DNA from: Oligella urethralis DSM 7531
Lineage (GTDB): Bacteria > Pseudomonadota > Gammaproteobacteria > Burkholderiales > Burkholderiaceae_B
Length of the DNA: 37,988 bases
Reading direction: 5' to 3'
Assembly: GCF_000372065.1 (NCBI RefSeq)
Contig: NZ_AQVB01000019.1
Location: 1 to 37,988, forward strand
Part shown: in pieces, positions 1 through 8,254 of the stretch
Layout of the letters: every line of letters begins with the position of its first letter
How positions within the stretch are numbered: the first letter of the stretch is position 1
Position numbers and translations under genes: made by a program
The notes under the pieces: model-generated
What the model was told of the DNA's origin: nothing
Databases searched by the model: none
What the model saw: only the letters and a program-made list of their open reading frames with translations

Positions 1-282
1 TACAAGTTGGCGTGGAACGGCGGATACCTCATCGCTGTGCCGCCGCAGAATACGAGCCGCAGCTGTCCGTGCTGCGGTCATGTGTCGGCTGAGAACCGCC
101 AGACGCAAGCCCGGTTCGAGTGCGTGGAATGCGGTTTCGAGGAAAACGCCGATCTCGTCGGCGCGATCAATGTTCTAAGGGCGGGACACGCCCGGTTCGC
201 CTGTGAAGTGAGCGGTGCAGTCATGCCGCCAGCAGCAGAAACCCACCGAAGCGATTCAGGTGCGGCTCAATGCCGCAGCTGA
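1..282 (+). CDS. tnpB: RNA-guided endonuclease TnpB (OrfB), C-terminal fragment
   Basis: The frame is open at the window edge, so only the last 93 codons are seen. They contain the OrfB zinc ribbon: a CPCCG pair and a CVECG pair of cysteines about 20 residues apart. These are followed by ENADLVGAINVL, which holds the third RuvC-type aspartate in the family's usual D-x3-A-x-N setting. TnpB proteins of IS200/IS605 elements are RNA-guided DNA nucleases that cut the empty donor site and so help to retain the element. The catalytic and zinc-binding residues in this part are intact and there is no frameshift. The RuvC residues further upstream cannot be checked. The tail after the ribbon is alanine- and serine-rich and poorly conserved in the family. 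Confidence 0.85.
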   Translation, partial: YKLAWNGGYLIAVPPQNTSRSCPCCGHVSAENRQTQARFECVECGFEENADLVGAINVLRAGHARFACEVSGAVMPPAAETHRSDSGAAQCRS

Positions 283-325
283 GCGCCGTAGGAATCTCCG
301 GCCTTCAGGCCGGGGAGGATGTCAA
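220..325 (+). ncRNA. Probable 3' part of the TnpB guide RNA (omega RNA / reRNA)
   Basis: In tnpB elements the guide RNA scaffold overlaps the 3' end of tnpB and runs to the element end, and the flanking DNA acts as guide. Here a strong hairpin (295-316, GGCCT/AGGCC core with extra G-C pairs and a TC loop) is followed by GGATGTCAA, the expected scaffold terminus. The guide would start near 326 and be antisense to the flanking monooxygenase mRNA. The 5' boundary given is a guess. Confidence 0.55.
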
Positions 326-1312
326 AAACTGCGCTAGTACCTTAGCACTACGCTGCAGTGACTCAAGCCGTGCATCAATATCAAAAATTCGGGCATGCAC
401 CATTAACTCATCCGTCGGCACATCATTTAAAAACTGCTCTAATTGCGCTGCGACCGTCGCCTCCGAGCCCACAAAAGAATAGCGCAAATGTGAATCCACG
501 GCATGACGCTCAGACACATTTAAGGACGCCTCATAGCCCTCGATCGGTGCCTGCAACTTCTGACTTTGATTACGGAATAAAGCCAAAACACTTTGTTGAT
601 GCGAACTAAACCAATACTTCGCCTCTTCATCCGTCTCGGCCACCACCATATTTACCGCAGGCATCGCATACGGCTCCGCTACCGCTTTAGAGGCCTTAAA
701 TTGCTGACGATACACCCTGAAGGCATCATGTAACATGGCTGGTGCAAAGTGTGAGGCAAAGGAGTACGGCAAACCTAAATACGCGGCTAATTGTGCCCCA
801 TACAAACTGGAGCCTAAGACCCATGGCTGCACTTGTGAATTCTGACCAGGAAAGGCCCGCACCTGCTGCCCCGCCTGCGGTTCCCCGAGGTACATTTGTA
901 ATTCTTGAATATCTTGAGGAAATGACTCAGCGGCTGCCCTGAGATCACGACGCATAGCTCTAGCGGTCGTCTGATCGGTGCCCGGCGCTCGACCCAAGCC
1001 CAAGTCCACCCGCCCTGGATACAGCGCATCCAAAGTACCATATTGCTCCGCAATTACTAAGGGCGAATGATTTGGCAACATCACCCCACCAGCACCAATG
1101 CGAATGGACTGGGTACCTGCCCCGATATAGGCTAAGGCAACCGCTGTCGCCGAACTGGCAATGGCCGGAAAATTATGATGCTCTGCCATCCAAAAACGGT
1201 GATAACCGTTGGCCTCAGCGGCTTGCGCCAACTGTAATGATTTGGCTAGGGCTTCACTCGCCCCCTCACCCTCAATAATGGTTGAAAAATCCAGTACCGA
1301 ATACGCTTGCAT
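305..1312 (-). CDS. Luciferase-like flavin-dependent monooxygenase, C-terminus replaced by IS sequence
   Basis: This is an LLM-class (bacterial luciferase-like) flavin oxidoreductase of 335 residues, close to the usual length of the MsnO8-like single-domain group. Such proteins are TIM barrels that oxidise organic substrates with FMNH2 supplied by a separate reductase. Family signs are an early SVLDFSTIIEGE strand, FWMAEHHN at about residue 43, GAGGVMLPNHSPL near 75, and a GRVDLGLGRAPGTD stretch near 105. I start at the ATG at 1312 because AGGGAG lies 6 bases upstream. An upstream in-frame GTG at 1327 sits beyond that site. The last codons (LTSSPA and the TGA stop at 305-307) lie inside the right end of the tnpB element, so the native C-terminus has been swapped for IS-encoded residues. 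It is 93 bases downstream of the DUF2149 gene on the same strand and may be read from the same transcript. Its substrate is unknown. Confidence 0.8.
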   Translation of the reverse strand: MQAYSVLDFSTIIEGEGASEALAKSLQLAQAAEANGYHRFWMAEHHNFPAIASSATAVALAYIGAGTQSIRIGAGGVMLPNHSPLVIAEQYGTLDALYPGRVDLGLGRAPGTDQTTARAMRRDLRAAAESFPQDIQELQMYLGEPQAGQQVRAFPGQNSQVQPWVLGSSLYGAQLAAYLGLPYSFASHFAPAMLHDAFRVYRQQFKASKAVAEPYAMPAVNMVVAETDEEAKYWFSSHQQSVLALFRNQSQKLQAPIEGYEASLNVSERHAVDSHLRYSFVGSEATVAAQLEQFLNDVPTDELMVHARIFDIDARLESLQRSAKVLAQFLTSSPA

Positions 1313-1405
1313 AAAAAACTCCCTCACTCATTAGCTCATGCATCTTTTTTATGTGGGGCGTATTGCTAGATTATCAATAGATCATATCTCTATCACTCAG
1401 CCGCC

Positions 1406-1708
1406 CTATTCAGGCACATAGATCATACGACCGTCATTTAAGCGATAGGTAACACCGGCGCGCAAGCCCTCACCCTCACCGATATGTTGCGTGGACTCAT
1501 ACTGTTGAATTTCCTCACCCTCTTTGATGGTGATGCGCATATGCTCCTCGCCGGGATTTTCTATCACAATCACCCTATCCTGCTGAAAAGGGCTTAAAGG
1601 ATTTTGTGCCATCATGATCATCAACACACCGATAATCACCAAAAAAAGATCAATTAAATTGACCACCGAGAGCATCGGATCGTTATCCTCTTCCGTGATA
1701 AATCGCAT
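1406..1708 (-). CDS. DUF2149 protein, ExbD-like partner of a proton channel
   Basis: The protein has 100 residues. An acidic N-terminus (EEDNDPMLSVVNLIDL) leads into one membrane helix (about residues 17-34), followed by a small soluble domain that ends in a DGRMIYVPE strand. This matches DUF2149, a family found beside CobN-like chelatases and MotA/TolQ/ExbB channels. The layout of short cytoplasmic tail, one helix and periplasmic domain is that of ExbD/TolR, and the aspartate at the mouth of the helix (NLIDLF) is placed like the protonatable ExbD aspartate. It starts 3 bases after the channel gene's stop, with GGAG 9 bases upstream of the ATG. Its role, energy transfer to the chelatase or the outer-membrane receptor, is inferred from context. 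In Bacteroidetes hmu loci the equivalent gene is one of the hmuTUV set. Confidence 0.75.
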   Translation of the reverse strand: MRFITEEDNDPMLSVVNLIDLFLVIIGVLMIMMAQNPLSPFQQDRVIVIENPGEEHMRITIKEGEEIQQYESTQHIGEGEGLRAGVTYRLNDGRMIYVPE

Positions 1709-1711
1709 GCT

Positions 1712-2191
1712 TTAGGACTCCTGCTTTGCACTTTCGACACGACGCAAATCTTCTAATAACCAGCGACGCCTAAAGCTGAAAATAAAAAAGCTAAGGCTCG
1801 CAGCTAGCAGGGCCAAAATCACAGAAGAAAAGGCGACAACCATATTACGCCCAACCGCCGCCGTATCATGCTGACCTAAAGCCAGTAAGGCCGGCCCCAT
1901 GGGAATCATGGTTGCAATTAAGCCCAACATGGGCGCTGTGCGCGAAATAATACGCAACCAATCCAGCGCTTTGATAATTTTCAATTCCAAATCATCGCTC
2001 TGAGAGCTCGCGCCATCACGCACAACAAAGGAACGGAATTGACCGCGTCGACGCTGCCACGCCTCCATTAAAAAAGCCCCAAAAGCAAATAGTGAATACA
2101 GCAAAGCCACCACGATTAATATCATCACCGGCACTAAAAAGAGTCGGGAGAAAGCATATAAAAAGCCTTCAAACTGTTGCATAACTTCCAT
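1712..2191 (-). CDS. MotA/TolQ/ExbB-family proton channel subunit
   Basis: The protein has 159 residues and three predicted membrane helices: about 11-42, then a pair near 85-108 and 115-139 within SRTAPMLGLIATMIPMGPALLALG and the following segment. The stretch TAPMLGLIATMIPMGPALLAL matches the conserved ExbB/TolQ core in which proline and threonine residues line the proton path. It is shorter than ExbB or TolQ (about 230), as is usual for the versions that travel with CobN-like genes. It starts 21 bases after the chelatase stop and ends 3 bases before the DUF2149 gene, so the three are almost surely one operon. The two membrane proteins probably form a small PMF-driven motor. Whether it drives the chelatase or the upstream TonB-dependent receptor is open. 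Confidence 0.8.
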   Translation of the reverse strand: MEVMQQFEGFLYAFSRLFLVPVMILIVVALLYSLFAFGAFLMEAWQRRRGQFRSFVVRDGASSQSDDLELKIIKALDWLRIISRTAPMLGLIATMIPMGPALLALGQHDTAAVGRNMVVAFSSVILALLAASLSFFIFSFRRRWLLEDLRRVESAKQES

Positions 2192-2212
2192 TTAAACACT
2201 CATCATTTATGG

Positions 2213-5200
2213 CTAAGGACGTTGTTGACGATATTGCCAAAAACCACCCAAAGCGATCCATAACATTAAAAACAACACGTAATACGCCGGGCGAGGGTCG
2301 ATAGCTTGCACCCTCACCCTTTCCAATACTTGTCCCTGTACCTGCTCTAATGGCGGTGCCTGCGAAGCGTCAGCTACCTCGTTCTGAGGCGGCTGTGCAG
2401 ACTCAGTTGCCAGCTCAGCAGCGCTATCTGGACGAGCTCCAGTTAAACCATAACCCGCAGCCATCTCAGCTAAAAACGTCTGACTGACAGCGGCAATATC
2501 CGTGATCTCATAGCGCGCATTCAAATCCTGCCAACGCTCGGCCAAAGCCGCTTTGGTACTAGCCGAGGCCTCCCAGTAACCGTGACGAATAGCCTCTGCC
2601 ATCCGCTCTAACAGTTGCGCCTCGGCATTGGGGTTATGCGCTTCAAACCATTGATTTAAACCGAGCTCATAGCGATCCATCACATAAGTATCAAACATGG
2701 CTTGCCATTGATCGTCTCGCACCGTGTTCTGATTCATCACTTGCCAACCAAATAAATTATTGGTGATATTCAGCATCGCTAGGGTCCCAGCATAGCCCTC
2801 TCCTTGCATCGCTTGAATCCACTGCGGATTCAGATAGCGTGAACGCAATTCCTGCGCTAAAAAATGTTCTAACGAGCTCGTATGAGGTGTCTGCTGACGC
2901 AAATCAGACACCAATAACTGCGGCGCAGCCCCATTTATCAACTCAATCGCAGCCGATAAGCCACCCAAAAACTCAAAGCCATGATCGGTGGACAAAACGC
3001 CGTGGACATGAGAAGAACGGCTCATAATCGCTGCATCTACGCCTGCTAATTGAGCTGACAACACCGCCTTAGCATTTTCTGCACTAAGCTGACTTAAGCC
3101 AGTACCGTTGCGATAAGGATAGGATTGACTTTGCATAAATTGCTGCGCCAACACCTCGGCATCATCCCACTGACTAGACTGCAAGGCCAAATGTGGTACG
3201 CCCGTGCCATAATGACCGGCATCATTCGAGAAAATGCGTAATTTTGCCTGCGCCAGTGCCGCTTCTGCTGATAGCGACAGACCCGCTGTCTGCCTCAAAC
3301 GTGCCGCCACGGCTTGACTATTCGCAGCAATGGGATTCATCGCCGGATCCTCATCCAAGGTCGCCAACTCGGCAATTGCCTGATTTAATAGCGTCATAAA
3401 ATGATCAAACTGATCACGATAGACGCCGGTCACCTGCACCACCACATCAATCCGTGCTCGCCCCAGTTCACTGAGTGGGATAATATCCAAGCGCTCTACC
3501 CGCCCACTCGGTCCCCAGACGGGGCGCAGACCCAAGGCATGTAGTAACTGCGCCTCGGTGACACCTAAATGACGAATCGCCTCTGACGACCACAAACTGA
3601 AAGCCAATTTCTTAGGTAATGCGCCCTGATGCGCAGCTTGATACGCCGCTACCAACTGCTTAAAGGCAAGCTCACCCGCCTCATAACTCTGCTTGGTTGG
3701 GATTTTAGTCGCCTCAAACGCGTATAGATTACGCCCGCTAATCAGACCAGGTTGACGTATCGGATCACCCCCATTACCCGGCAAGACATAACCACCAGCC
3801 AAGGCCCGAATTAAGGCTGCATTTTCTTCATTCTGCTGTAGGGCTTGATTAAAGCTTAATGCATCATCATAAAAACCGCTTAAGGCACTCATTGCCTCAG
3901 GCACCTCGGCGCCATTTAGCCAAGCGGCAATTTTAAGATAGGCCGGATGTTGTTGTACTGTCTCCGTATCACGTACTAAGCGCTCCTCTGCAGCTAAACC
4001 CATGGCATCATAAAAGGGCTCTCCCAATTGCTGCATCAGGGTCACCATACGCTCATGCTCGCTCGCCGGCTCACCGAAAGTATGTAAACCTAAAGGCATG
4101 GCCGCTTCGGCTATCTCATGCAAATAATCATGTAACGCTGCGCTAAAAGCCAAGCTATCTTGCTCTGCCGTCTCACGCGTCCACCCTAAATCCTCTAGGT
4201 AGTGATGCCGAGCTGCCAAATCAATCAACTGCGCAAGAGTTTGCTGCTTGACCATGCCCTCATCTAATTGACTTAAGGCATGAATTAAATCGTGCATTGT
4301 GCGCAACTGATCGTATAAACCGGCCGGCGCAAAGGCAGGCGTTTGATGACTAATCATCACGGCCCGTCCGCGGCGTTTTGCTTGAATCGCTTCACCGACG
4401 TTATCTTGAATGTAGGGATAAAATACCGGCAAATCACCCAAGGCCAACCAAGGATAATCCTCCACCGCCAAGCCTCTGTCCTTACCCGGCAGCCATTCCT
4501 GTGTACCATGCGTACCCAGATGAATTAAAGCGTGGGCGGCATACTGTTGTTGCAAATAAAGATAAGCTGCCATATAAAGATGATCGGGAATCTGCTGCAC
4601 ATCATGATAATGTGCATTCGGATCACCGGCTCGCGGCATTTGTGGCATCAATACTAGATTTGCTAAGCGTAAACGCGGCAGAACAAAATAGCGCTTACCG
4701 TCAACCTCTCGCAGCGCCCAATGGGCTTGAAGATCATGGTGACGCATCATGGCAGTCTGCACCGCTGGTGCTTGGATTTGCAACCATTGCATATAACGTT
4801 CGAGTGGCAACAAGGCATAGTGACGATACTCAAGCCGCTCTGCTGTTGGCACTTCCGCGGCAAGTAAGGCGTCCAGCTGCTCAGGCCTATAAATCGCACT
4901 CAACAAGGCCTGCAACTCAGTAATCAAAGTCTCTTCACTTAGCGTCTCACCCACCTCATAGGCGGCCGCTTGTAAAGCCTGTTGAATCGACAACACACTC
5001 CGCGGCACATTAAGATTAGAAGCACCGAGATTCTTTTCACCGGGTGGGTAGTTCCAAAACAATAACGCCAAACGCTTTTGTGGATTCGGCGTTTTTCTTA
5101 AGGCAATTAACTTCCTCAGTTTAGCCATCAAGGCATCCAACTGTTTTGGCATGAGGACATCACGCCCCTGACTACGCCCAGCTAACACAATCGGATCGCT

Positions 5201-6181
5201 TAAACCCCAGGTCTCGGGTAGCGCCAAAAACGTTGCCGCCACCGAGGCCGAGACCCCGCTACTTGCTTTGGACCACTGACGGATATCTGCCTCTCTAAAG
5301 CGCAAACTCTGAATCACCGGAATATCTAAAGCATCAAACTCACTGACTAAATCATGGCTATTTTGCAAGTGTGTCAAATTGACGAGGGCATCTAGCTGCG
5401 CCTCCTTAAATAGCGCTTGTAAGGCACCCGCTGGGGCATCATTTGCCAGCCAAAATACGATTGGCTGAATCCCCTTCAACTCCGCCGCAAGCATGATCTC
5501 ATCAATTATGTCGGTGACTAAATCTGACACCACGCTAGCCGAAATTAAAAAAGCCACACGTCCTTTAGGTACGACCACTGGCGCTTGAAAATGATTGCCA
5601 GCCTCTTGTAAATAGGACTGATGCCACGCCAAATAGGCATTTAAATCGCTAAACACCGTTGCTGCGGCAAAGTGATAAAAGCCGCTTTCCGGCAAAGTCT
5701 GCACGGTCGGCAAGTCATTGACCTCTAAAGTAGCCAATGCTTGCTGCTGAATCAACTCAAAGAAATGCTGAAAATTCTGCGCCCCACCCTGTGTGTACAA
5801 GGCAATCAAGTGCTTTGCCAAGGTCGCATCCATATGCTGCCAATGCGCTGGCCCAGCGCCCATCACTAATTGCTTTTTGTCCTGTACCTCAAAGGCCGTC
5901 AAAAAACGCGCTACACTCGCCCTATCACTGGGCCGAGGCACATCCAAAATTATCCAATCGGCATCCGCAATTAACTCCGCAGCACGGGCTGCAGGCGTAT
6001 TGATATTGAGCGATTGCAATACCACCTCATGCGCATCAGCAAAGCGCTGCAACACCTCGATTTTCTGCGTCGCCACAAAATCATTATGCACCACTAACAG
6101 CCGTGGTTGACTGTGCGCTGTTGGCATCGCCCCCATTAAGCAGACAATGAAACACAAGGCTTGTATAACTCGACACCACAT
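2213..6181 (-). CDS. CobN-like metallochelatase, exported and membrane-anchored
   Basis: The protein has 1322 residues and belongs to the CobN/BchH/ChlH large-subunit chelatase family, which insert or remove metals in tetrapyrroles. Family landmarks are HLGTHGTQEWLPGK near residue 553, followed by the PVFYPYIQDNVGEAIQAKRRG block, and, near 1054, SRSSHVHGVLSTDHGFEFLGG with the following LNITNNLFGWQVMN. Unlike cytoplasmic CobN it begins with a clear signal peptide (MWCRVIQALCFIVCLMGAMP, cleavage likely after AHS) and ends with one membrane helix (about 1297-1315) and a short basic tail, so the body should sit in the periplasm. No CobS/CobT or ChlI/ChlD ATPase partner lies nearby; a MotA/ExbB-like channel and DUF2149 gene follow instead. 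This architecture matches HmuS of Bacteroidetes hmu loci, reported to remove iron from heme. Metal and tetrapyrrole here are not determined. The ATG is 5 bases after the receptor's stop, so translation is probably coupled. Confidence 0.85.
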   Translation of the reverse strand: MWCRVIQALCFIVCLMGAMPTAHSQPRLLVVHNDFVATQKIEVLQRFADAHEVVLQSLNINTPAARAAELIADADWIILDVPRPSDRASVARFLTAFEVQDKKQLVMGAGPAHWQHMDATLAKHLIALYTQGGAQNFQHFFELIQQQALATLEVNDLPTVQTLPESGFYHFAAATVFSDLNAYLAWHQSYLQEAGNHFQAPVVVPKGRVAFLISASVVSDLVTDIIDEIMLAAELKGIQPIVFWLANDAPAGALQALFKEAQLDALVNLTHLQNSHDLVSEFDALDIPVIQSLRFREADIRQWSKASSGVSASVAATFLALPETWGLSDPIVLAGRSQGRDVLMPKQLDALMAKLRKLIALRKTPNPQKRLALLFWNYPPGEKNLGASNLNVPRSVLSIQQALQAAAYEVGETLSEETLITELQALLSAIYRPEQLDALLAAEVPTAERLEYRHYALLPLERYMQWLQIQAPAVQTAMMRHHDLQAHWALREVDGKRYFVLPRLRLANLVLMPQMPRAGDPNAHYHDVQQIPDHLYMAAYLYLQQQYAAHALIHLGTHGTQEWLPGKDRGLAVEDYPWLALGDLPVFYPYIQDNVGEAIQAKRRGRAVMISHQTPAFAPAGLYDQLRTMHDLIHALSQLDEGMVKQQTLAQLIDLAARHHYLEDLGWTRETAEQDSLAFSAALHDYLHEIAEAAMPLGLHTFGEPASEHERMVTLMQQLGEPFYDAMGLAAEERLVRDTETVQQHPAYLKIAAWLNGAEVPEAMSALSGFYDDALSFNQALQQNEENAALIRALAGGYVLPGNGGDPIRQPGLISGRNLYAFEATKIPTKQSYEAGELAFKQLVAAYQAAHQGALPKKLAFSLWSSEAIRHLGVTEAQLLHALGLRPVWGPSGRVERLDIIPLSELGRARIDVVVQVTGVYRDQFDHFMTLLNQAIAELATLDEDPAMNPIAANSQAVAARLRQTAGLSLSAEAALAQAKLRIFSNDAGHYGTGVPHLALQSSQWDDAEVLAQQFMQSQSYPYRNGTGLSQLSAENAKAVLSAQLAGVDAAIMSRSSHVHGVLSTDHGFEFLGGLSAAIELINGAAPQLLVSDLRQQTPHTSSLEHFLAQELRSRYLNPQWIQAMQGEGYAGTLAMLNITNNLFGWQVMNQNTVRDDQWQAMFDTYVMDRYELGLNQWFEAHNPNAEAQLLERMAEAIRHGYWEASASTKAALAERWQDLNARYEITDIAAVSQTFLAEMAAGYGLTGARPDSAAELATESAQPPQNEVADASQAPPLEQVQGQVLERVRVQAIDPRPAYYVLFLMLWIALGGFWQYRQQRP

Positions 6182-6186
6182 ACCGC

Positions 6187-8184
6187 TTAATACGCCAAAT
6201 TAAAACCTGCGTAAAAACGTCTACCCTCATCCGCCGCCTGATAAAGCTCGGGCTGCTCATTGGCTAAACGTTTATTGCTGATATTTTCTACCCCACCATA
6301 GAGTCTGAGCGATTTATTCAGCTCATAACTTATATCCCAGTGGATTAAGGCATAGCTTGGACGTTTAATTGATTGATTAGCGACGACGCCACTACCTAAC
6401 TGCGATCCCACATACTCATAACGCAACGTCGTCTCAAGCTGCGCCAATGGGCTCCAAGTTAAAGCCACATTCGCGCGATGACGCGAACGATCCAATAAGG
6501 GCTCATTTTTTAGGCGATCACGCGCACTTAAATAAGTGTAATTCGCACTGAGTGCCCAGTCCGTACTAATATCCCATTGCGCACTTAATTCCACCCCTTG
6601 TAGCCGTGTTTGATTAATATTTTGGTAATTTAGACAAACAAAGCCACGCTCATTGCACTTGGGTAAACGTACGGTGGTGATAAGATTTTTCACATGATTT
6701 TGAAATAAGGTCGCTGCCACCGACCAATCATCTGCACGATACGCAGCCCCTAATTCGTAGGAGGTATTTGTTTCTGCGGCCAAGTCCGGATTACCCCGAA
6801 CAATACCACGCCCTCCCATGGCCGCTCGGGACTCATAAGATGGTGACAATTGTTTTAAGGTTGGTGCTTTAAAACCCTTACCCACACCGGCTCTGAACGT
6901 CCAGTTATCAGTAGGTTTAAATAACAAATAACTGCGTGGGCTAAACTGCCAACCAAAGCGCTGATGCTTATCAAAACGCCCACCTATCACAGCCTCCCAC
7001 TGCTCGCCTAAACTAATTTCATCCTGTAAATAAACCGCAAAATGACTTTGCTTATCCTTTTGCTCTGCATTAATATTCGGATCTTCCACCTGTTCACGGC
7101 GCCATTCCACACCTAAGCTCAGACGCTGATAGGCTCCCACATCAATTTGCGTTTGCGCATCCCAAACCGTGTCCACAAAGCGGTTTGGTGCACTAATTTC
7201 CTTGGTATCGCTCCGCTCCACATCACGCTTTAAACGGCTTTGGTACCAGCGCAACTGCAACGATCCCCAAGCCCAATCACCACGGTAAGCCAAGCTATAG
7301 CGATGACGACGAATCAAGCTATCAATCTCATAGGGCGTGTTAGCCTTAGTCCGTCCAGCAGATGCTAAGCGCACCCCCGCTAATTCCTCTCGATTGATAT
7401 CAACCCCTAAATCAATGCGTTGATTCGTATCTGGCGTCCACGTCAATCCCACATGCAAGCTTTTTGCTTGTTGTTCATCGAGCGTACTAAGACGCCGATC
7501 CTGCGCATTTAATAAAGCTTGACGACGACGCAACTCACCCCATAGATTGATCCCCAGTGTATTTTCAATCAACGGTCCACCCGCATAAAAACCGCTTTTA
7601 TATAAATCCCCCTTTAAGCGCTTGGAGCCCAAGCGAAAAAGCTGATTAAAAGAGGCCTGCCATTGTTCAGTGGCTGCCCGCGTCACCACATTCACCACAC
7701 CGCCCAAAGACTCGGAACCATAAAGCGAGGACATCGGACCACGCACAATTTCAATACGCTCAATCGCTTCGGCAGGGACCCATGTTTGTTCCAAATTCGA
7801 GTGTGCAATGCTGCCTGCCGTATGATTGATCCGCTGCCCATCAATTAATATCAAGCTATGCTCTGAATCCATGCCACGAATGGATATACCGCGTCCGCCC
7901 CCAGCACCCACATACTCAGAAGCTATACCGACTTGATCGTGAATCATATCGAACAAATCATTATGCGGACGACGTCGCACCACAACACCATCGACCACGG
8001 ACACACTGGCCATGGCTCGCTCCAGCTCACGCGTGGACGCTGTGGTGGAAACCACCACATTAGGTAATTGCTGAATTTCCTCCAACGCTTGGGCCTGCAA
8101 CGCAGTGACTGGCACCAATGAATACATGGCAAAGACGATGCCTTTTATCGCTAAAGGCAGATAACACGGTTTAAATGGAATCAT
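6187..8184 (-). CDS. TonB-dependent outer-membrane receptor of the chelatase operon
   Basis: The protein has 665 residues: a signal peptide (cleaved near 33, VTALQAQA), a plug domain with GRGISIRGMDSEHSLILIDG near residue 93 and VRGPMSSLYGSESLGGVVNV near 147, and a 22-strand barrel ending in the aromatic terminus FNLAY. The barrel carries a FKAP motif and a GNPDLAAET motif, equivalents of FRAP and NPNL in heme receptors. The intervening loop, however, contains no histidine, which argues against a classical heme receptor. The overall style is closer to FepA/CirA/BtuB, and a Cys pair (PKCNERGFVC) probably closes a surface loop. It is the first gene of the operon with the CobN-like chelatase and the ExbB/DUF2149 pair, so the cargo is probably the chelatase substrate (heme, another metallo-tetrapyrrole, or cobalamin-like). 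The promoter region carries a nested inverted repeat (8212-8254). Confidence 0.85.
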   Translation of the reverse strand: MIPFKPCYLPLAIKGIVFAMYSLVPVTALQAQALEEIQQLPNVVVSTTASTRELERAMASVSVVDGVVVRRRPHNDLFDMIHDQVGIASEYVGAGGGRGISIRGMDSEHSLILIDGQRINHTAGSIAHSNLEQTWVPAEAIERIEIVRGPMSSLYGSESLGGVVNVVTRAATEQWQASFNQLFRLGSKRLKGDLYKSGFYAGGPLIENTLGINLWGELRRRQALLNAQDRRLSTLDEQQAKSLHVGLTWTPDTNQRIDLGVDINREELAGVRLASAGRTKANTPYEIDSLIRRHRYSLAYRGDWAWGSLQLRWYQSRLKRDVERSDTKEISAPNRFVDTVWDAQTQIDVGAYQRLSLGVEWRREQVEDPNINAEQKDKQSHFAVYLQDEISLGEQWEAVIGGRFDKHQRFGWQFSPRSYLLFKPTDNWTFRAGVGKGFKAPTLKQLSPSYESRAAMGGRGIVRGNPDLAAETNTSYELGAAYRADDWSVAATLFQNHVKNLITTVRLPKCNERGFVCLNYQNINQTRLQGVELSAQWDISTDWALSANYTYLSARDRLKNEPLLDRSRHRANVALTWSPLAQLETTLRYEYVGSQLGSGVVANQSIKRPSYALIHWDISYELNKSLRLYGGVENISNKRLANEQPELYQAADEGRRFYAGFNLAY

Positions 8185-8211
8185 TTTTAATCTTTTTATA
8201 CACTCTGAAAT

Positions 8212-8254
8212 ATACGATATAACATAACAAACATTATGTAACGATATATCGTAT
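8212..8254. promoter_or_regulatory. Nested inverted repeat upstream of the receptor-chelatase operon
   Basis: ATACGATAT (8212-8220) is matched by ATATCGTAT (8246-8254). Inside them ACATAA (8222-8227 region) pairs with TTATGT (8234-8239), and ACGATATATCGT (8241-8252) is itself a perfect 12-base palindrome. The unit ACGATAT occurs twice directly, 27 bases apart, and once inverted. It lies 28-70 bases upstream of the receptor ATG, where a dimeric repressor would be expected to act. I cannot name the regulator; the match to a Fur box is poor. Confidence 0.6.

Larger units (their letters stand above)
1..325 (+). mobile_element. Right end of an IS200/IS605-type (tnpB) insertion sequence
   Basis: The window opens inside a TnpB reading frame. 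About 40 bases after its stop comes a GC-rich hairpin and the sequence GGAGGATGTCAA, the layout typical of IS200/IS605 and IS1341-type right ends. The element should end at about position 325, after GTCAA. The host sequence that follows is the 3' end of a flavin monooxygenase gene on the other strand. By eye this segment is much richer in G and C than its neighbours, which fits recent arrival. The left end and any tnpA lie outside the window. Confidence 0.8.

Noticed and set aside
4378-4923. Open frame of 181 codons on the plus strand inside the chelatase gene
   Set aside because: It is antisense to a well-conserved part of the CobN-like protein, has low-complexity composition, and has no ribosome binding site or family resemblance.
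6187-8184. Naming the receptor HmuR or BtuB
   Set aside because: The barrel has no histidine between the FKAP and NPDL motifs, and there is no cobalamin riboswitch upstream, so neither heme nor cobalamin specificity can be claimed.
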